A stretch of DNA of 64,000 nucleotides from Candidatus Ruminococcus avistercoris (GTDB taxonomy: Bacteria > Bacillota > Clostridia > Lachnospirales > Lachnospiraceae), in assembly GCA_019120315.1 (NCBI GenBank), contig DWVJ01000004.1, positions 26,481 to 90,480 of the forward strand. The letters are read 5' to 3'. The notes under the pieces are model-generated. The model was given only the letters and a program-made list of their open reading frames with translations. It searched no databases and was not told where the DNA came from. The translations under genes and the position numbers were made by a program. The number at the start of each line of letters is the position of its first letter. Within the stretch, counting starts at the first letter, position 1. Shown here one piece after another: positions 50,762 to 58,926 of this stretch.

Positions 50762-51745
50762 TTATCGTCCCGCAAAAAGGCTTTCTCCTTCCATATCCTC
50801 TTGGGTGGGGTAAGAAGGGATCGCGCCCTTCTTTTGTACGCTGAGCGCACAGTAGCGATTCGCAAACTCCAGGTAGTGACGCAGCTTAGCAGACGACAGA
50901 AGAGGAAGTTCCGTTTCTCCGACGCCTTCTTGCTGCAAGCAATATAGAACCGCTCCCGCGAAAGCATCCCCCGCCCCCGTAGTATCCACCGCATGGACAG
51001 TTCTGGCGCCAGCCCAGACGGAGGAACGAGGTGTAAATGCCCAGGCGCCGCGGCTGCCGCATGTATAGAGAATCATTTTCACATTCCCCTGCCACAGCTT
51101 GGGTAAGACTTCATGAATCTCTTCGCTGCCCGTCAGAAATGCAAGCTCTTCGTCCGAGATCTTCAGAATGTCCGCCTGAGGAATGAATTCCCACACTCGC
51201 CGATACAGTGCTTCGCGATCAGGCCATAATGGGAACCGCAGATTCGGATCAAAGCTGATCAGCGCCCCGGACTGCCTGGCATATAAGATGGCTTTCTCAT
51301 GAGCTTCCTTCATCGGCGTATCCCCCAGGGATACACTGCAAAAATGCAGCGCGTAGGCATCCTGAAACCACTCTGGATGAATCCTCTCCGGCGCGAACAG
51401 CATGTCTGCTGAGGGATTACGATAAAACGAAAATGTTCGATTTCCACCCGCCGCCAGACTCACAAAAGCCAGACAGGTATTAGCCTCCTGAGTCACGAAA
51501 ACATGGGCTGTTCCAATACCAGCCTCCCCCATCTCCCGCAGGATTTTGTGTCCAAAGGGATCGTCTCCCACCTGCGTGATCATCTGGCTGCGTCCTCCCA
51601 GTTTGGCAACCGCACCGCAAACATTCACTGGAGCGCCGCCTAGGGCAGGAGAAAAAGCCGTTACCTGCGAGAAGTCACAACCGCTCTCCTGCGGTATGAA
51701 ATCAATCAAAGCCTCGCCAATCGCATAGATCGTATCATGTTGCAA
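50762..51745 (-). CDS. Fructokinase (PfkB family)
   Basis: A 327-residue ribokinase-fold kinase of the fructokinase type. The N-terminal AIGEALIDFIPQ, LGGAPVNVCGAVAKLGG and the C-terminal DTTGAGDAFAGAVL match ScrK-like enzymes that phosphorylate fructose released by sucrose hydrolysis. The start is a TTG at 51745 with GGAGGTG about 9 bp upstream. It overlaps the GH32 gene by 11 bp, so the two are coupled. It ends the operon at a strong terminator. Confidence 0.9.
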   Translation of the reverse strand: MQHDTIYAIGEALIDFIPQESGCDFSQVTAFSPALGGAPVNVCGAVAKLGGRSQMITQVGDDPFGHKILREMGEAGIGTAHVFVTQEANTCLAFVSLAAGGNRTFSFYRNPSADMLFAPERIHPEWFQDAYALHFCSVSLGDTPMKEAHEKAILYARQSGALISFDPNLRFPLWPDREALYRRVWEFIPQADILKISDEELAFLTGSEEIHEVLPKLWQGNVKMILYTCGSRGAWAFTPRSSVWAGARTVHAVDTTGAGDAFAGAVLYCLQQEGVGETELPLLSSAKLRHYLEFANRYCALSVQKKGAIPSYPTQEDMEGESLFAGR

Positions 51746-53072
51746 GATACTTCACCTCCATCCCCTTCATGGACCATATATCTCCGTCAATCCCCCGCAT
51801 ACTCACGGCAATCGGACCTTCTCCCGGATAATATCTCGTACTCAGCACCACTTCGCCGTCATTCAGATAGATTTCCACGGATGTACTATCCACCAGTACA
51901 AGGACCTCTTCACAGCCATCCATCCGAACCCGACGCTCTTTTCGTCCTGCTCCTAATTCTGGACTAGAGAAGTGAAGTCGGAGAATCCCCTGCGCCTGAT
52001 CAAAATCGATATGCAGATGCTTCGCCAACGTGATCGAGAAATCGCCCGCGGCACGCCCCTCTAGCGCAAAGGGCGCTGGTACGGCCATATTCGCCGCCCA
52101 CTTCAATGGATGCATGCACAGCCTTCTCCATTCCCGGAAGGGCCGCTGCCCGATCCGTCCGGCTTTCGTCCGGTACAACTCCCGAGGTACCGTCAGACAA
52201 TGCTGCCATCCCTCCGTAATCGTCGCGTTCGTATAGTCCGCGTCGCCGATTCCCATCCAGCCCATCAGGATCCGACGGCCATCGGGCATCAAAAACGTCT
52301 GCGGCGCATAGAAGTCAAACCCCATATCCCATTCCGTGAATACGCCCAATTCTTCTTCCGTCAAAGATGCATATCCGCTTTGGTACACATTCTGATATCG
52401 AAATTCTTCCGACGGCACGCCCTGGGGGCAGAAGCTCAAGAACTCTTCCTCCTCCAAGACAAACCGGTCCGGGCATTCCCACATATAACCAAAGGGCTCC
52501 TTCGTCTGGATCCGTCCGACATACTGCCAGCGCTGCCCATCGGTACTCTGATAGCGCAATACGATGCCTCGATTCTCCCGGGTTCGGGCCCCCAGCACCA
52601 TATGCCAAAGCCCCTCCTCTTTCCACACCTTCGGATCCCGCACATGACAGCTGCAATCCGCCGGATAGTCCTTGGGTGTAAGCAGCAGGTCCTTCTCCCG
52701 CACATGCCTTCCGTCCGTACTGATCGCCCGCAATGTATTGCCTTCCCGTCCGGCAAGTATACCGTCATAATCTCCGTCATACAGGACATTCCCCGTATAA
52801 TACAAAAGCAGATGATCCTGGTCCTCGACCGCACTGCCGGAATATACGCCATCCCGATCCCATTTACAATCGGGACTCATCATGATTCCTGTATACGTCC
52901 AGTGCAGCAGATCCTCTCCCTCGTAGTGTCCCCACCGACGGTTTCCTTGTCCATCCGCCGATTCCGGACAGTATTGGAAATACACATGAATCCGATCCTG
53001 AAAGCAGCACAGACCATTCGGATCATTCATCCATCCCTTGGGGGGCTCCAGATGAAACCATTGTCTTCTCAT
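51735..53072 (-). CDS. Sucrose-6-phosphate hydrolase (GH32)
   Basis: A 445-residue GH32 enzyme that hydrolyses sucrose or sucrose-6-phosphate to glucose(-6-P) and fructose. The nucleophile Asp17 is in WMNDPNG, the transition-state Asp in HVRDPKVW, and the acid/base Glu in WECPDRFVLEE. A C-terminal beta-sandwich includes VLVDSTSVEIYLNDGE. There is no signal peptide, so it is cytoplasmic. The start at 53072 follows GGGTGGAAAA and overlaps the adenine deaminase stop by 4 bp. No PTS transporter or LacI regulator is adjacent. Confidence 0.93.
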   Translation of the reverse strand: MRRQWFHLEPPKGWMNDPNGLCCFQDRIHVYFQYCPESADGQGNRRWGHYEGEDLLHWTYTGIMMSPDCKWDRDGVYSGSAVEDQDHLLLYYTGNVLYDGDYDGILAGREGNTLRAISTDGRHVREKDLLLTPKDYPADCSCHVRDPKVWKEEGLWHMVLGARTRENRGIVLRYQSTDGQRWQYVGRIQTKEPFGYMWECPDRFVLEEEEFLSFCPQGVPSEEFRYQNVYQSGYASLTEEELGVFTEWDMGFDFYAPQTFLMPDGRRILMGWMGIGDADYTNATITEGWQHCLTVPRELYRTKAGRIGQRPFREWRRLCMHPLKWAANMAVPAPFALEGRAAGDFSITLAKHLHIDFDQAQGILRLHFSSPELGAGRKERRVRMDGCEEVLVLVDSTSVEIYLNDGEVVLSTRYYPGEGPIAVSMRGIDGDIWSMKGMEVKYLAT

Positions 53073-54877
53073 TTTTCCACCCGGAGCGGCACAAACTGAA
53101 ACGTCGTGCAGTCCACCAAACCTCTGTCCGTCAGCCGGAGTTCTGGAAGACACGCCAGCGGAACCAGCGCCATCGTCATGAAGGGAGACGGCATGGTGCA
53201 TCCGATCTCCTTCCAGGTTTCTTCCAGTCTTCCGACAAGGTGGCTCATCTCCTCCGCGCTCTTTTCCGGATTCATCAGACCCGCCAACGGCAGCGGAACA
53301 CTTCCCAGAATCTTGCCGTCCTGCGCAACTGCCATACCTCCGCCACAGCGAATCAATTCATTCGCCGCCAGCGCCATGTCCTCGTCATTGGTTCCGATGA
53401 CCAGAAGATTATGCGCGTCATGGGCCACCGTAGAAGCCATAGCCCCTCTTCGGATTCCGAATCCTTTCACGAAGCCCACACCCTGTTTACCCGTCTCATG
53501 ATGCCGCTCCAACACCACCGTCTTCAGCACATCCTGCTCCGGATCCGAATGCAGCGCGCCATCCTGTACGCGCAGCGCCACATGCCGCTCATAGTCACCC
53601 ACTCGCGCGGAAATCACTTCAATCGCACGGACCACCACTTCCGTTCCTTCGGGCTCCTCTGCCGGCACGCGGAAGGTCTCTGGCGTGATCTCTCCCTTCA
53701 CATGCATGGAATGCATCATATCCGCCGGATACGCATAAGGTTCCACCGAGAAAACAACCCGTCCGTCTTCCGCAGCCAGTTCTCCATCGATCCACACCTT
53801 GCTGACCCGCATCCGCGCCAGATCCGAAAGCAGCACAATATCCGCACACTTCCCTGGCGTGATCGAGCCCAATTCATGATCCATGCGGAAACACTGCGCG
53901 CAGTTGATCGTGACCATCTGAATCGCGGTGATGGGGTTGATGCCCTCTTCCACAGCACGGCGCAGGATATAATCCAGATGCCCCTGTTCCACCAGCGTAT
54001 GCGGATGCGTATCATCAGAGATCAGCGTCGCAAAGCGCGTGTCCACTCGATGTTCCGTGATCGCACGCGCTACCTCATGAAGATCATGCCAGGCAGAGCC
54101 TTCCCGGAACTGCGCATACATACCCAACCGCATCTTGGCCAATGCATCTTCCATCCGCGTAGACTCGTGGCAGCAGCGTATCCCGGATGCAATATAGGCG
54201 TTAAGCCCCCGATCCGTCTCCGGCATGGAATAATGACCGGTAATCACACGATCTGCCTTCAGTGTCTCCGCAAGTTCTGCGTGCGTCCGTTCATCTGAAG
54301 CCAGAACCCCCGGAAAATTCATCATCTCGCCTAGACCCACAGTCTCCGGCCATGTCATGGATTCCCGGATCTCCTCGGGGCCGATGGAGGACCCGGTGTC
54401 TTCAAATCCCGGAACCGCGGGAACGCAGGAAGGCGTGGTAAACATGGCCTTCAAGGGGGTACGCGCCACGTCCTTCATCATATGCTGTACCCCAGAGAGT
54501 CCCAGCACGTTGCAAATCTCATGGGGATCCGGATAGATGCCCACCGTTCCGTGCGGAATGACGGCCTTGGCATACTCGCTGGCGCCCAGCATGGAGGACT
54601 CGATGTGAATGTGTCCATCCAAGAAACCCGGTGCCGCGTACTGCCCTTCTCCGTCTACCACCACCGTCTTCTCTCCGATACAATGATCCGCTTGTCCCAC
54701 ATAAGCGATTCGTCCGCAGGATACGGCAATGTCCTTATGCTCCTCAATCTCTGCCGTACATACATTGATCAGGCGCACATTTCGAATCACCAGATCCGCA
54801 GCTTCCTTTCCCTGCGCTACCGCCGCCAACGTTCTGGTAGCCTGCCACAGTGGCATCTTACAAAACACGTTCAACAT
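53069..54877 (-). CDS. ade: Adenine deaminase
   Basis: Adenine deaminase converts adenine to hypoxanthine and ammonia in purine salvage. The 602-residue amidohydrolase has the metal-binding HIHIES motif near residue 90 within APGFLDGHIHIESSM, GIYPDPHEICNVLG, LISDDTHPHTLVEQGHLD and the C-terminal MTMALVPLACLPELRLTDRG typical of the Ade family. GGGAGG precedes the ATG at 54877. It is followed by the GH32 gene with a 4-bp ATGA overlap, an unexpected partner. Confidence 0.95.
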   Translation of the reverse strand: MLNVFCKMPLWQATRTLAAVAQGKEAADLVIRNVRLINVCTAEIEEHKDIAVSCGRIAYVGQADHCIGEKTVVVDGEGQYAAPGFLDGHIHIESSMLGASEYAKAVIPHGTVGIYPDPHEICNVLGLSGVQHMMKDVARTPLKAMFTTPSCVPAVPGFEDTGSSIGPEEIRESMTWPETVGLGEMMNFPGVLASDERTHAELAETLKADRVITGHYSMPETDRGLNAYIASGIRCCHESTRMEDALAKMRLGMYAQFREGSAWHDLHEVARAITEHRVDTRFATLISDDTHPHTLVEQGHLDYILRRAVEEGINPITAIQMVTINCAQCFRMDHELGSITPGKCADIVLLSDLARMRVSKVWIDGELAAEDGRVVFSVEPYAYPADMMHSMHVKGEITPETFRVPAEEPEGTEVVVRAIEVISARVGDYERHVALRVQDGALHSDPEQDVLKTVVLERHHETGKQGVGFVKGFGIRRGAMASTVAHDAHNLLVIGTNDEDMALAANELIRCGGGMAVAQDGKILGSVPLPLAGLMNPEKSAEEMSHLVGRLEETWKEIGCTMPSPFMTMALVPLACLPELRLTDRGLVDCTTFQFVPLRVEK

Positions 54878-54891
54878 CCTTACAACCTCCC

Positions 54892-55593
54892 TTATGATTT
54901 ATATTTCACCTGCATCTTCACATATAAAAGATTCTCCGGACTCGACAAGGAGACATAGGCCCCCTCCTCTCCACATTCGAAGGACGGCAGGATATGATCT
55001 CCCAGATGGGCCGAATGTTTATATTCTACCATGACTTCTTCTACGCAGGACAGATCCGGCACAAAAGAACACGCCATCTCCGCGAAACGGCTATTGTTCA
55101 CATGTCCATTGGTATCAATGTCAAAGCGGCTGACCGGAAACGCTTCCTCCGTCACCTGTTCCTTTCCTCTGGGGCGGTGCAGCGGGAACGGTGCCTTTCC
55201 GCTGACCCGGAAAGCATCTGCCATTTCGGGCGACACGTCCGCCATCGTTTGATCCGACTGACGGAGCAGTGCCCACCAGGAATCCGCCTCCGCCAACACT
55301 TCCCCCTGCGCCGAAAGTATGCGAAATCCACGTTTTCCTATACTGCCGTAAAATTGATACGGCCACGTCTCCACTGTCAACGCCTCATTCCAACGAATCC
55401 TGCGTCCCAGTTTTACGTCCCAGCACATGACGACCCAGCACAGATCCAACTCCGCCATGCGGTCCATATCATAACCTACCGCGGCCGCATTCATGACTGC
55501 CGCGTTCTGCAAATAGTTCAGGATCGCGGGAATTTTCACCCGGCCCTGTGCATCCAAGTCTTCATAGCGCACGACCGTTTGATAAGTGTACAT
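54892..55593 (-). CDS. Acyl-ACP thioesterase
   Basis: A 233-residue acyl-ACP thioesterase of the bacterial FatA-like group with two hotdog domains. The first has YEDLDAQGRVKIPAILNYLQ; the second has FDIDTNGHVNNSRFAEMACS, with the Asn/His of the active site. It would release fatty acids from ACP in the cytoplasm. The ATG at 55593 has AAGGAGG upstream. It lies 14 bp before ade and after the rplT terminator, so it heads the ade-GH32-fructokinase run. No promoter was recognised. Confidence 0.88.
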   Translation of the reverse strand: MYTYQTVVRYEDLDAQGRVKIPAILNYLQNAAVMNAAAVGYDMDRMAELDLCWVVMCWDVKLGRRIRWNEALTVETWPYQFYGSIGKRGFRILSAQGEVLAEADSWWALLRQSDQTMADVSPEMADAFRVSGKAPFPLHRPRGKEQVTEEAFPVSRFDIDTNGHVNNSRFAEMACSFVPDLSCVEEVMVEYKHSAHLGDHILPSFECGEEGAYVSLSSPENLLYVKMQVKYKS

Positions 55594-55611
55594 CGCAACC
55601 TCCTTGCCATA

Positions 55612-55655
55612 AAACAAAAAGCAAACCACACCCTGTCTTGCGGGGCGCGATTTGC
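55612..55655 (-). terminator. Terminator of the infC-rpmI-rplT operon
   Basis: On the minus strand, a long stem GCAAAyCgCgCCC/GGGtGtGGTTTGC with G-U pairs (55655 to 55621), followed by T5GTTT. It lies between rplT and the thioesterase gene. Confidence 0.8.
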
Positions 55656-55683
55656 CATTGCTCATACCAGTTTTTTCATCTCA

Positions 55684-56040
55684 TCAGGCCAACTTCGCCT
55701 TAGCGGTCTCTACCAGGCTGGTAAATCCAGCAGGATCATTCACTGCGATATCCGCCAGCACCTTACGATCCAGTGCAACCTCCGCCAGCTTCAATCCATA
55801 CATGAAACGGCTGTAGGAGATGTCGTTCAGCCGGCATGCCGCGTTGATACGGGTGATCCACAGCTTGCGGAAGTCACGCTTCTTCATACGGCGTCCTGCA
55901 TACGCAAAACGCTGTGCGCGCATCACGGCCGCCTTTGCGGAACGGTACTGCTTAGAACGGCTTCCATAATAACCTCTTGCCAGCTTCAATACTCTTTTAT
56001 GCTTCTTACGAGCGTTTAAGGCTCCCTTTACTCTTGCCAT
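55684..56040 (-). CDS. rplT: 50S ribosomal protein L20
   Basis: L20 binds 23S rRNA early in large-subunit assembly and represses its own operon in Firmicutes through the leader. The 118-residue sequence shows the basic N-terminal extension [20 protein letters not shown] and the globular part with [27 protein letters not shown] precedes the ATG. It is third in infC-rpmI-rplT. Confidence 0.98.
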   Translation of the reverse strand: MARVKGALNARKKHKRVLKLARGYYGSRSKQYRSAKAAVMRAQRFAYAGRRMKKRDFRKLWITRINAACRLNDISYSRFMYGLKLAEVALDRKVLADIAVNDPAGFTSLVETAKAKLA

Positions 56041-56092
56041 TGTAATTCCTCCTTGAAAAATATAAGATCCGTATTGTGAGAATACCCGCCTA

Positions 56093-56290
56093 TTACAGGT
56101 ACGGCAGGATCTTCTTCATAACCTTCTCGTTTGTGGCGTCCATCATGGCTGCCTTACGCAGGTTCCTCTTTCTCTTTGTCGTCTTCTTCGTCAGAATATG
56201 GCTCTTATTCGCCTTAAATCTCTTCAGCTTACCTGTACCTGTAACGGCAAACCGCTTTGCAGCTGCTTTCTTCGTCTTAATCTTCGGCAT
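56093..56290 (-). CDS. rpmI: 50S ribosomal protein L35
   Basis: A 65-residue basic protein with the family start [20 protein letters not shown] and the KRNLRKA segment. AAGGAGG precedes the ATG. It lies between infC and rplT in the standard order. Confidence 0.98.
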   Translation of the reverse strand: MPKIKTKKAAAKRFAVTGTGKLKRFKANKSHILTKKTTKRKRNLRKAAMMDATNEKVMKKILPYL

Positions 56291-56376
56291 CGTAATTCCT
56301 CCTTAAAAATGATCGAACCTTATGCCCTCTGCTTTCATGAAGGGCATATCTATGCTAAACGCAGGGGAAAACTTCC

Positions 56377-56883
56377 TCAGCGCTTGGGCATCAAAAACAT
56401 TACCATACTGCGGCCTTCCATCTTGGGCGGCTTCTCCACTTCCGCCACATCCGCGATACTCTGTACAAACTGGTCCAAAACAACCCGACCAACCTCTGTA
56501 CGAGTCATTTCACGGCCCCGGAACCGAACAGATACCTTCACCTTATCCCCGTTCTGCAGGAACTTGGCAGCCATCTTGGCCTTGGTATTCATATCATGAT
56601 CCTCGATGTTGGGAGACAGACGCACTTCTTTGATCTCAATAACCTTCTGTTTCTTTTTGGCTTCTTTTTCGCGCTTGGCCTGTTCGAAGCGATACTTCCC
56701 ATAGTCCAGGATCTTGCACACCGGCGGCTTTGCCTGCGGGGCAATATTTATCAGATCCAGATCCTTCTCCTGGGCAATCCGCAATGCCTCTTTCGTAGGC
56801 ATAATCCCAAGCTGCGTTCCGTCTGCATCGATCACGCGAACCTCACGCTCGCGAATCTCCTCATTAATCAATAATTCGCTAAT
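56377..56883 (-). CDS. infC: Translation initiation factor IF-3, ATT start codon
   Basis: IF-3 binds the 30S subunit and selects initiator tRNA and start codons. The 168-residue protein has the N-domain ELLINEEIREREVRVIDADG, the linker KREKEAKKKQKVIEIKEVR and the C-domain KVSVRFRGREMTRTEVG. The start is placed at an ATT (56883-56881) because GGAGGTG lies 9 bp upstream and IF-3 normally begins just before this residue block. No ATG fits, and rare ATT/ATA starts are known for infC as a way for IF-3 to limit its own translation. Confidence 0.95.
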   Translation of the reverse strand: MSELLINEEIREREVRVIDADGTQLGIMPTKEALRIAQEKDLDLINIAPQAKPPVCKILDYGKYRFEQAKREKEAKKKQKVIEIKEVRLSPNIEDHDMNTKAKMAAKFLQNGDKVKVSVRFRGREMTRTEVGRVVLDQFVQSIADVAEVEKPPKMEGRSMVMFLMPKR

Positions 56884-57048
56884 GGTCGGACACCTCCATA
56901 TATTCTTGAAACCACCGCAACAAAAAAGCGGACCATAGAAGTCCGCTATATATACAGAGACACCACAACCTCTGCCACATACTATATCAACCCTCTGCAT
57001 ATCTCAATGGGAAGGTGAGAAGCGGAAAACTTCTACTTGTTTCATACT
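56884..57048 (-). promoter_or_regulatory. infC operon leader with attenuator (L20-leader-like)
   Basis: The leader of about 165 bases runs from the promoter to infC. It has an early hairpin (AGAAG...CTTCT, about 57034-57018) followed by CTCACCTTCCCATTGAG. Next is a strong GCGGAC/GTCCGC hairpin with T6. This matches the layout of L20-controlled infC leaders in Firmicutes, where L20 binding favours termination. The functional claim rests on that family knowledge. Confidence 0.7.
56922..56947 (-). terminator. Attenuator hairpin in the infC leader
   Basis: On the minus strand, AGCGGAC/GTCCGCT with a 7-base loop, then T6, about 40 bp upstream of the infC start. Confidence 0.85.
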
Positions 57049-57054
57049 TTATGG

Positions 57055-57083
57055 AGTATACACGATTCGGCAGATACTGTCAA
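57055..57083 (-). promoter_or_regulatory. Sigma-A promoter of the infC operon
   Basis: On the minus strand: TTGACA (57083-57078), 17-bp spacer, TATACT (57060-57055). This is a near-consensus strong promoter. Confidence 0.9.
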
Positions 57084-57100
57084 GTGTTTTTTTTAAAAAT

Positions 57101-57949
57101 TTACGCATTCGCGGCAAGCCATGTCCTCAGCTGCTCCAGGGACGCCTCCGCGTCCTCCCGTCCCATATCATAGACTGTCTGCAGCTTCTCGGGATCATGC
57201 TCCATGCGGCCGACCAGAAGCGGCTGATGCGGGCGAATCACGAAGATTTTCCCCTGCTTTTCCCACTCCCGAATCTTCTGCAGGGTCCGATTATAGACTA
57301 CCGGGCGCTTTTCCAACGCCTTCGCAAAGGCCGGATACTTCCGATATGCAAGGTATTCCGGATGCAAATGGCTCTGCTTCTTCTCATATCCGTCGTGCTG
57401 TGTCAGCACGACTACACTGCGCGCAAAGCCCAGCCGAAACGCCGCGCGCACGGGTATGCTGTCACAACAGCCGCCATCCAGCAGTTTCTTCCCTTCAAAC
57501 TCCACAATATGGGAGACGTAGGGCATCGAAGCCGAGGCCCGCAGAAGATCCATCTGACGCCTGGGATCCGTCAGGCGCAAATACTCTGCCTTTCCCGTCT
57601 CCAGATTGCTGCAGACCACATAAAACTCCATGGGAGATTTCTCAAAGGCCTCATAATCAAAGGGATCCAGCCTCTCCGGCAGATCCTTATAGCAGAACTC
57701 CCGTCCCACCAGATCTCCTGTATGAATCAGACTCCAGACGCTCATGAAGCGCTTATCCGCACAGTACTTTCTATAATAACGAATGCTTCTGCCCTTCTGT
57801 CCAGAGACATAGGTAGAGCCATGAATCGCGCCTGCCGAGACTCCAATGACTCCGTCCAGACAGATTCCCTGCTCCATGAACACATCCAGCACGCCGGCCG
57901 TATAGATGCCTCGCATCCCGCCGCCCTCCAAGACCAAACCTGTTTTCAT
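57101..57949 (-). CDS. Patatin-like phospholipase family protein
   Basis: A 282-residue patatin-fold acyl hydrolase. The oxyanion motif is LEGGGMRGIYTAGVLD, the nucleophile elbow GVSAGA contains the catalytic Ser, and the catalytic Asp is in LLDGGCCDSIP. There is no signal peptide, so it acts on the cytoplasmic side. It lies 1 bp after plsY and ends a four-gene lipid operon, with only a T-rich stretch following. Confidence 0.93.
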   Translation of the reverse strand: MKTGLVLEGGGMRGIYTAGVLDVFMEQGICLDGVIGVSAGAIHGSTYVSGQKGRSIRYYRKYCADKRFMSVWSLIHTGDLVGREFCYKDLPERLDPFDYEAFEKSPMEFYVVCSNLETGKAEYLRLTDPRRQMDLLRASASMPYVSHIVEFEGKKLLDGGCCDSIPVRAAFRLGFARSVVVLTQHDGYEKKQSHLHPEYLAYRKYPAFAKALEKRPVVYNRTLQKIREWEKQGKIFVIRPHQPLLVGRMEHDPEKLQTVYDMGREDAEASLEQLRTWLAANA

Positions 57950-57950
57950 C

Positions 57951-58610
57951 CTACTTCCAATCCTTTTCCTTCACTCGTTCGATTCCCAGCTCCTGCCCCG
58001 GTTTCGTCGGGACGGAGACTGCCGGCAGTTTAGCGCCGCGCAGATTTTTTCGGATCACGATCCCTGCCTCTCCCACAGCTCCCAGACTGACCGACAAAGG
58101 TAGTTTGCCCGCATAGGCCTGCATCAGCGCCGCGACGCCAAAACAAAGAAAGGTAAAGACGGTCCTTCTCTCATTAGGCCGAATGACGATCACCACCGAA
58201 AACAGCAGGTAAAACGCACAGAGTACCAAGAATAACTGCGTATCCGGCCAAAGTCCCAGCAGCGTCCCAAACGTGACGGCAATCGCCTTTCCGCCTCTCC
58301 CCTGATGAAATGCCGAAAAGGCATGTCCCGCCACAGGCGCTGCCAGAATCAGGGCCACCATCATATCCTCCGCCCTCACAAAACGCATGGCCAAAAATAC
58401 CGGCACAAACCCTTTTCCGATATCACAGACAAGACACACGATTCCTAAAGGTACGCCCGCGTATTTCATCACATTCGCCGTACCCGGATTATGGTCCTCA
58501 CTGATTTCCATAATATTGATCCGTTTGAAATGCCAGGGTAAATACTGGCTATATAAGATGCTTCCGCTCAGAAACCCCAGCAAAATAAACGCTATGGGCA
58601 GCAGATTCAT
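57951..58610 (-). CDS. plsY: Glycerol-3-phosphate acyltransferase PlsY-like
   Basis: A 219-residue membrane protein that acylates glycerol-3-phosphate from acyl-phosphate, the first step of phospholipid synthesis. It shows the PlsY loops LSGSILYSQYLP, NPGTANVMKYAG and GHAFSAFHQGRGGKAIAVTFG. Sequence details (GRGGKA, SILYS) deviate from common PlsY, so it may be a divergent paralogue. The start at 58610 has GGGAGG 7 bp upstream. It begins 2 bp after the Dabb gene stop. Confidence 0.82.
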   Translation of the reverse strand: MNLLPIAFILLGFLSGSILYSQYLPWHFKRINIMEISEDHNPGTANVMKYAGVPLGIVCLVCDIGKGFVPVFLAMRFVRAEDMMVALILAAPVAGHAFSAFHQGRGGKAIAVTFGTLLGLWPDTQLFLVLCAFYLLFSVVIVIRPNERRTVFTFLCFGVAALMQAYAGKLPLSVSLGAVGEAGIVIRKNLRGAKLPAVSVPTKPGQELGIERVKEKDWK

Positions 58611-58612
58611 AC

Positions 58613-58903
58613 TCAAACCTCCCAGTCTACGGATACACTGCTTTCCGCCACAGCGTGCATATGCTTCTTGACCACGCTGCAGTGATACGGATCACTCTGA
58701 TACGCATCCAGCGCGTCCCGATCCGGAAGCGTCACCTCCAGATGGATATCATAGGATCGAGCAGAATGTAGAAAATCCACCCCCACCTCGATATCCTGCA
58801 GCATCGGCACATTGCCTTTCATAGAAAGCAGGATCTCCTGCGCTTTCTTACACTCTTCCAGACTATTATCCTTCAGCTTAAAGCATACTACGTGTTTTAC
58901 CAT
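58613..58903 (-). CDS. Dabb (stress-responsive alpha/beta barrel) family protein
   Basis: A 96-residue small dimeric-barrel protein. The N-terminal VKHVVCFKLKDN, DIEVGVDFLHSARSYDIHLE and the DPYHCSVVKKH segment are typical. The function in bacteria is unknown. AAGGAGGG precedes the ATG at 58903. It sits between a lipid kinase and plsY. Confidence 0.88.
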   Translation of the reverse strand: MVKHVVCFKLKDNSLEECKKAQEILLSMKGNVPMLQDIEVGVDFLHSARSYDIHLEVTLPDRDALDAYQSDPYHCSVVKKHMHAVAESSVSVDWEV

Positions 58904-58926
58904 CGGTATTCCCTCCTTATAATATA

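Noticed and set aside
51225..51235. Copy of the repeat-array core CATAATGGGAA inside the fructokinase gene
   Set aside because: Only 11 bp match within a well-conserved coding segment; the rest of the unit is absent, so chance is likely.
53240..54298. 352-codon plus-strand frame opposite ade
   Set aside because: Arg/His-rich antisense frame with no motif; ade is unambiguous on the other strand.
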